NCBI RefSeq assembly: GCF_028898845.1
Contig: NZ_CP118574.1
Location: 5,429,001 to 5,493,000, forward strand
Reading direction: 5' to 3'
Source of the DNA: Streptomyces sp. WZ-12
Lineage (GTDB): Bacteria; Actinomycetota; Actinomycetes; Streptomycetales; Streptomycetaceae
DNA length: 64,000 nucleotides
Shown in pieces: positions 62,402 to 64,000 of this stretch; position 1 is the stretch's first letter, and each line of letters opens with the position of its first letter. The position numbers and the translations under genes were made by a program. Below the pieces are notes generated by a model. That model was not told where the DNA came from, did no database searches, and saw only the letters and a list, made by a program, of their open reading frames with translations.

Positions 62402-64000
62402 ATGTCCGTGCACAGCCAGTCGGCGGCCCAGTCCGCCCCCTACGCAACCGCCGCACCGGAGTTCCCGCGGCACGTCGTCACCGCCGTGATCGTCTCGCAC
62501 GACGGCGGCCGCTGGCTGCCCGACGCGCTCGCCGGGCTGCTCGGCCAGGAGCGACCGGTGCAGAACGTCATCGGCGCCGACACCGGTAGCGCGGACGACT
62601 CCGCCCAACTCCTCGCCGAGGCGATCGGCGACGACCGCGTGCTCCACCTCGCCCGCCGCTCCGGATTCGGCACCGCCGTCGACGAGGCGGTGCGCACCGC
62701 CCCGGTCCTCGGCCCCGACGACCTGCCCTACCTGCGCCGCCCCAGCGGCTGGGACCCCGTCAGCCGCACCTGGCACGACGAGGCGTACGACCTGCCGGAA
62801 CTCCCGCACGGGGAACCGGTCCAGTGGCTGTGGCTGCTGCACGACGACTGCGCGCCGGCGCCCGACGCGCTCGCCGAGCTCCTGCGGGTCGCCGACGCCA
62901 GCCCGTCCACCGCCGTCGTCGGCCCCAAGCTGCGCAGCTGGTACGACCGCCGGCAGTTGCTCGAAGCGGGCGTCAGCATCGCCCGCAGCGGCCGGCGTTG
63001 GACCGGGCTGGACCGCCGCGAGCAGGACCAGGGCCAGCACGACCAGGTCCGCCCGGTCCTGTCCGTCTCCACCGCCGGCATGCTCATCCGCCGCGACGTC
63101 TACGAGCAGTTGGGCGGCTTCGACCGCCGGCTGCCGCTGATGCGCGACGACGTCGACCTGTGCTGGCGCGCCCAGGCCGCCGGCCACCAGGTGCTCATCG
63201 CCCCCGACGCGGCGCTGCGGCACGCCGAGGCCGCCGCCCGCGAGCGCCGCCCCATCGACTGCGTCGGCCGCTCGGTGGCCAGCCCGCACCGCGTCGACAA
63301 GGCCGGCGCCGTCTACGCCCTGCTCGCCAACACCCGTGGCGCGCTGCTCCCGTACACCCTGCTGCGGCTGCTGATCGGCACGCTGCTGCGGGTCGTCGCC
63401 TACCTCGTCGGCAAGGTCCCCGGGCAGGCCCTGGACGAACTCGCCGGACTCTTCGGCACGTTGCTGCGCCCGGGGAAGATCCTCGCGGCCCGTAAGCGAC
63501 GCGGGAAGCCGACGGTCGACGCGGGCGAGCTGCGCTCGCTCTTCCCGCCGCCCGGCGCGACCGTCCGCGCCACCGTCGAACAGGTCGCCGGCAACCTCGC
63601 CGGCCGGGCCGCCCCCGACGTCGCCTCCGCCGGCCGGCACGGCGCGGTGGAGTCCGGGCCCGGCGGCGACGACGCCGACTACCTGGAGATCGAGCAGTTC
63701 GCGCGGCTCAAGCGGATCGCCCGCCGCCCCGCGCCGGTGCTCTTCCTCGTCCTGCTGGTCGTCTCGCTGATCGCCTGCCGGGGGCTGCTCGGCGGCGGTT
63801 CGCTGGTCGGCGGCGCCCTGCTGCCGGCGCCCGGCGGCCTCGGCGCGCTGTGGTCCTCGTACGTCGACAGTTGGCACCCGGTCGGCGTCGGCGACACCGC
63901 CGCGGCGCCGCCCTACCTCGCCGTGCTCGCCGCGCTCTCCTCGCTCTTCCTGGGCAGCACCGGCTTCACCCTGACCCTGCTGCTGGTCTGCTCGGTGCCG
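62402..64000 (+). CDS. Large membrane GT2 glycosyltransferase (partial, runs off the window)
   Basis: At least 533 codons are open to the window edge with no stop. Residues about 18-290 are a GT2 domain: HVVTAVIVSHDGGRWLPDAL, LLHDDCAPAP (the DDC metal site), VSTAGMLIRRDVYEQLGGFD and MRDDVDLCWRAQAAGHQV. From about residue 300 there are hydrophobic segments (ALLPYTLLRLLIGTLLRVVAYLVG; VLFLVLLVVSLIACRGLLGGG; PYLAVLAALSSLFLGSTGFTLTLLL). The family has over 1000 residues with many helices and builds cell-surface glycans. ATG 62402 has GGAGGG 11 bases upstream. Confidence 0.9.
   Translation, partial: MSVHSQSAAQSAPYATAAPEFPRHVVTAVIVSHDGGRWLPDALAGLLGQERPVQNVIGADTGSADDSAQLLAEAIGDDRVLHLARRSGFGTAVDEAVRTAPVLGPDDLPYLRRPSGWDPVSRTWHDEAYDLPELPHGEPVQWLWLLHDDCAPAPDALAELLRVADASPSTAVVGPKLRSWYDRRQLLEAGVSIARSGRRWTGLDRREQDQGQHDQVRPVLSVSTAGMLIRRDVYEQLGGFDRRLPLMRDDVDLCWRAQAAGHQVLIAPDAALRHAEAAARERRPIDCVGRSVASPHRVDKAGAVYALLANTRGALLPYTLLRLLIGTLLRVVAYLVGKVPGQALDELAGLFGTLLRPGKILAARKRRGKPTVDAGELRSLFPPPGATVRATVEQVAGNLAGRAAPDVASAGRHGAVESGPGGDDADYLEIEQFARLKRIARRPAPVLFLVLLVVSLIACRGLLGGGSLVGGALLPAPGGLGALWSSYVDSWHPVGVGDTAAAPPYLAVLAALSSLFLGSTGFTLTLLLVCSVP

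Noticed and set aside
62165..63877. 570-residue minus-strand open frame at the window end
   Set aside because: It is antisense to the GT2 membrane glycosyltransferase, whose motifs (DDC, LGGFD, membrane helices) are clear on the plus strand.

Overview
The window is a very GC-rich (roughly 70-75 %) chromosomal stretch with strong third-position GC bias, frequent GTG starts, many ATGA/GTGA stop-start overlaps and a WhiB sporulation regulator. This points to a Streptomyces core chromosome arm-proximal or central region. From memory, the gene order (hut genes, SigI-like sigma factor, purK/purE, several LCP proteins, cofD/cofE, whiB) resembles the SCO3034-SCO3080 interval of S. coelicolor. No rRNA, tRNA, CRISPR array, prophage or intact transposon was seen.

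Layout. 1-4.2 kb: a two-gene cell-wall glycopolymer unit (GT2/TagF fusion plus GT4). 4.8-7.4 kb: Bax-inhibitor-like membrane protein and three small proteins. 7.9-12 kb: thiolase, SGNH hydrolase, cystathionine beta-synthase. 12.3-17.5 kb: NCS1 permease divergent from an RpiR regulator that faces a PLP decarboxylase-like enzyme; the convergent gap carries three tandem repeats. 17.6-20.5 kb: a four-gene ABC exporter operon with its own small HTH regulator and a paired operator. 20.7-26.2 kb: histidine utilisation (hutU, an M20 amidohydrolase, hutF, hutI). 26.3-28.5 kb: a stress sigma factor with a STAS antagonist and an ATP-binding anti-sigma protein. 28.8-31.6 kb: three exported surface proteins (LPXTG protein, DUF916-like protein, neocarzinostatin-fold-like protein). 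32.3-36.8 kb: peptide transporter, two-component system, GtrA protein. 37-40.5 kb: chagasin-like membrane protein, purK, purE, M19 dipeptidase. 41-43.8 kb: UDP-glucose dehydrogenase and acyl-CoA dehydrogenase. 43.9-53.3 kb: four LCP (LytR-CpsA-Psr) ligases with a glycosyltransferase, VanZ-like protein and thioesterase. 53.5-62 kb: truncated adenylation protein, peptidoglycan amidase, mannose-1-phosphate guanylyltransferase, DNA glycosylase, F420 genes cofE/cofD, cysteine dioxygenase, whiB. The window ends inside a large membrane glycosyltransferase.

Theme: much of the window concerns the cell envelope (teichoic-acid-like polymer synthesis, LCP attachment, surface proteins, amidase, nucleotide sugars). 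The most unusual feature is not a gene. Two convergent intergenic gaps (31.6-32.3 kb and 40.5-41.1 kb) are filled by copies of one ~620-660 bp imperfect palindrome. Each copy contains two 71-bp hairpins with a fixed 13-nt loop. The stem sequences differ between the hairpins but remain paired through compensatory changes, so structure rather than sequence appears to be conserved.
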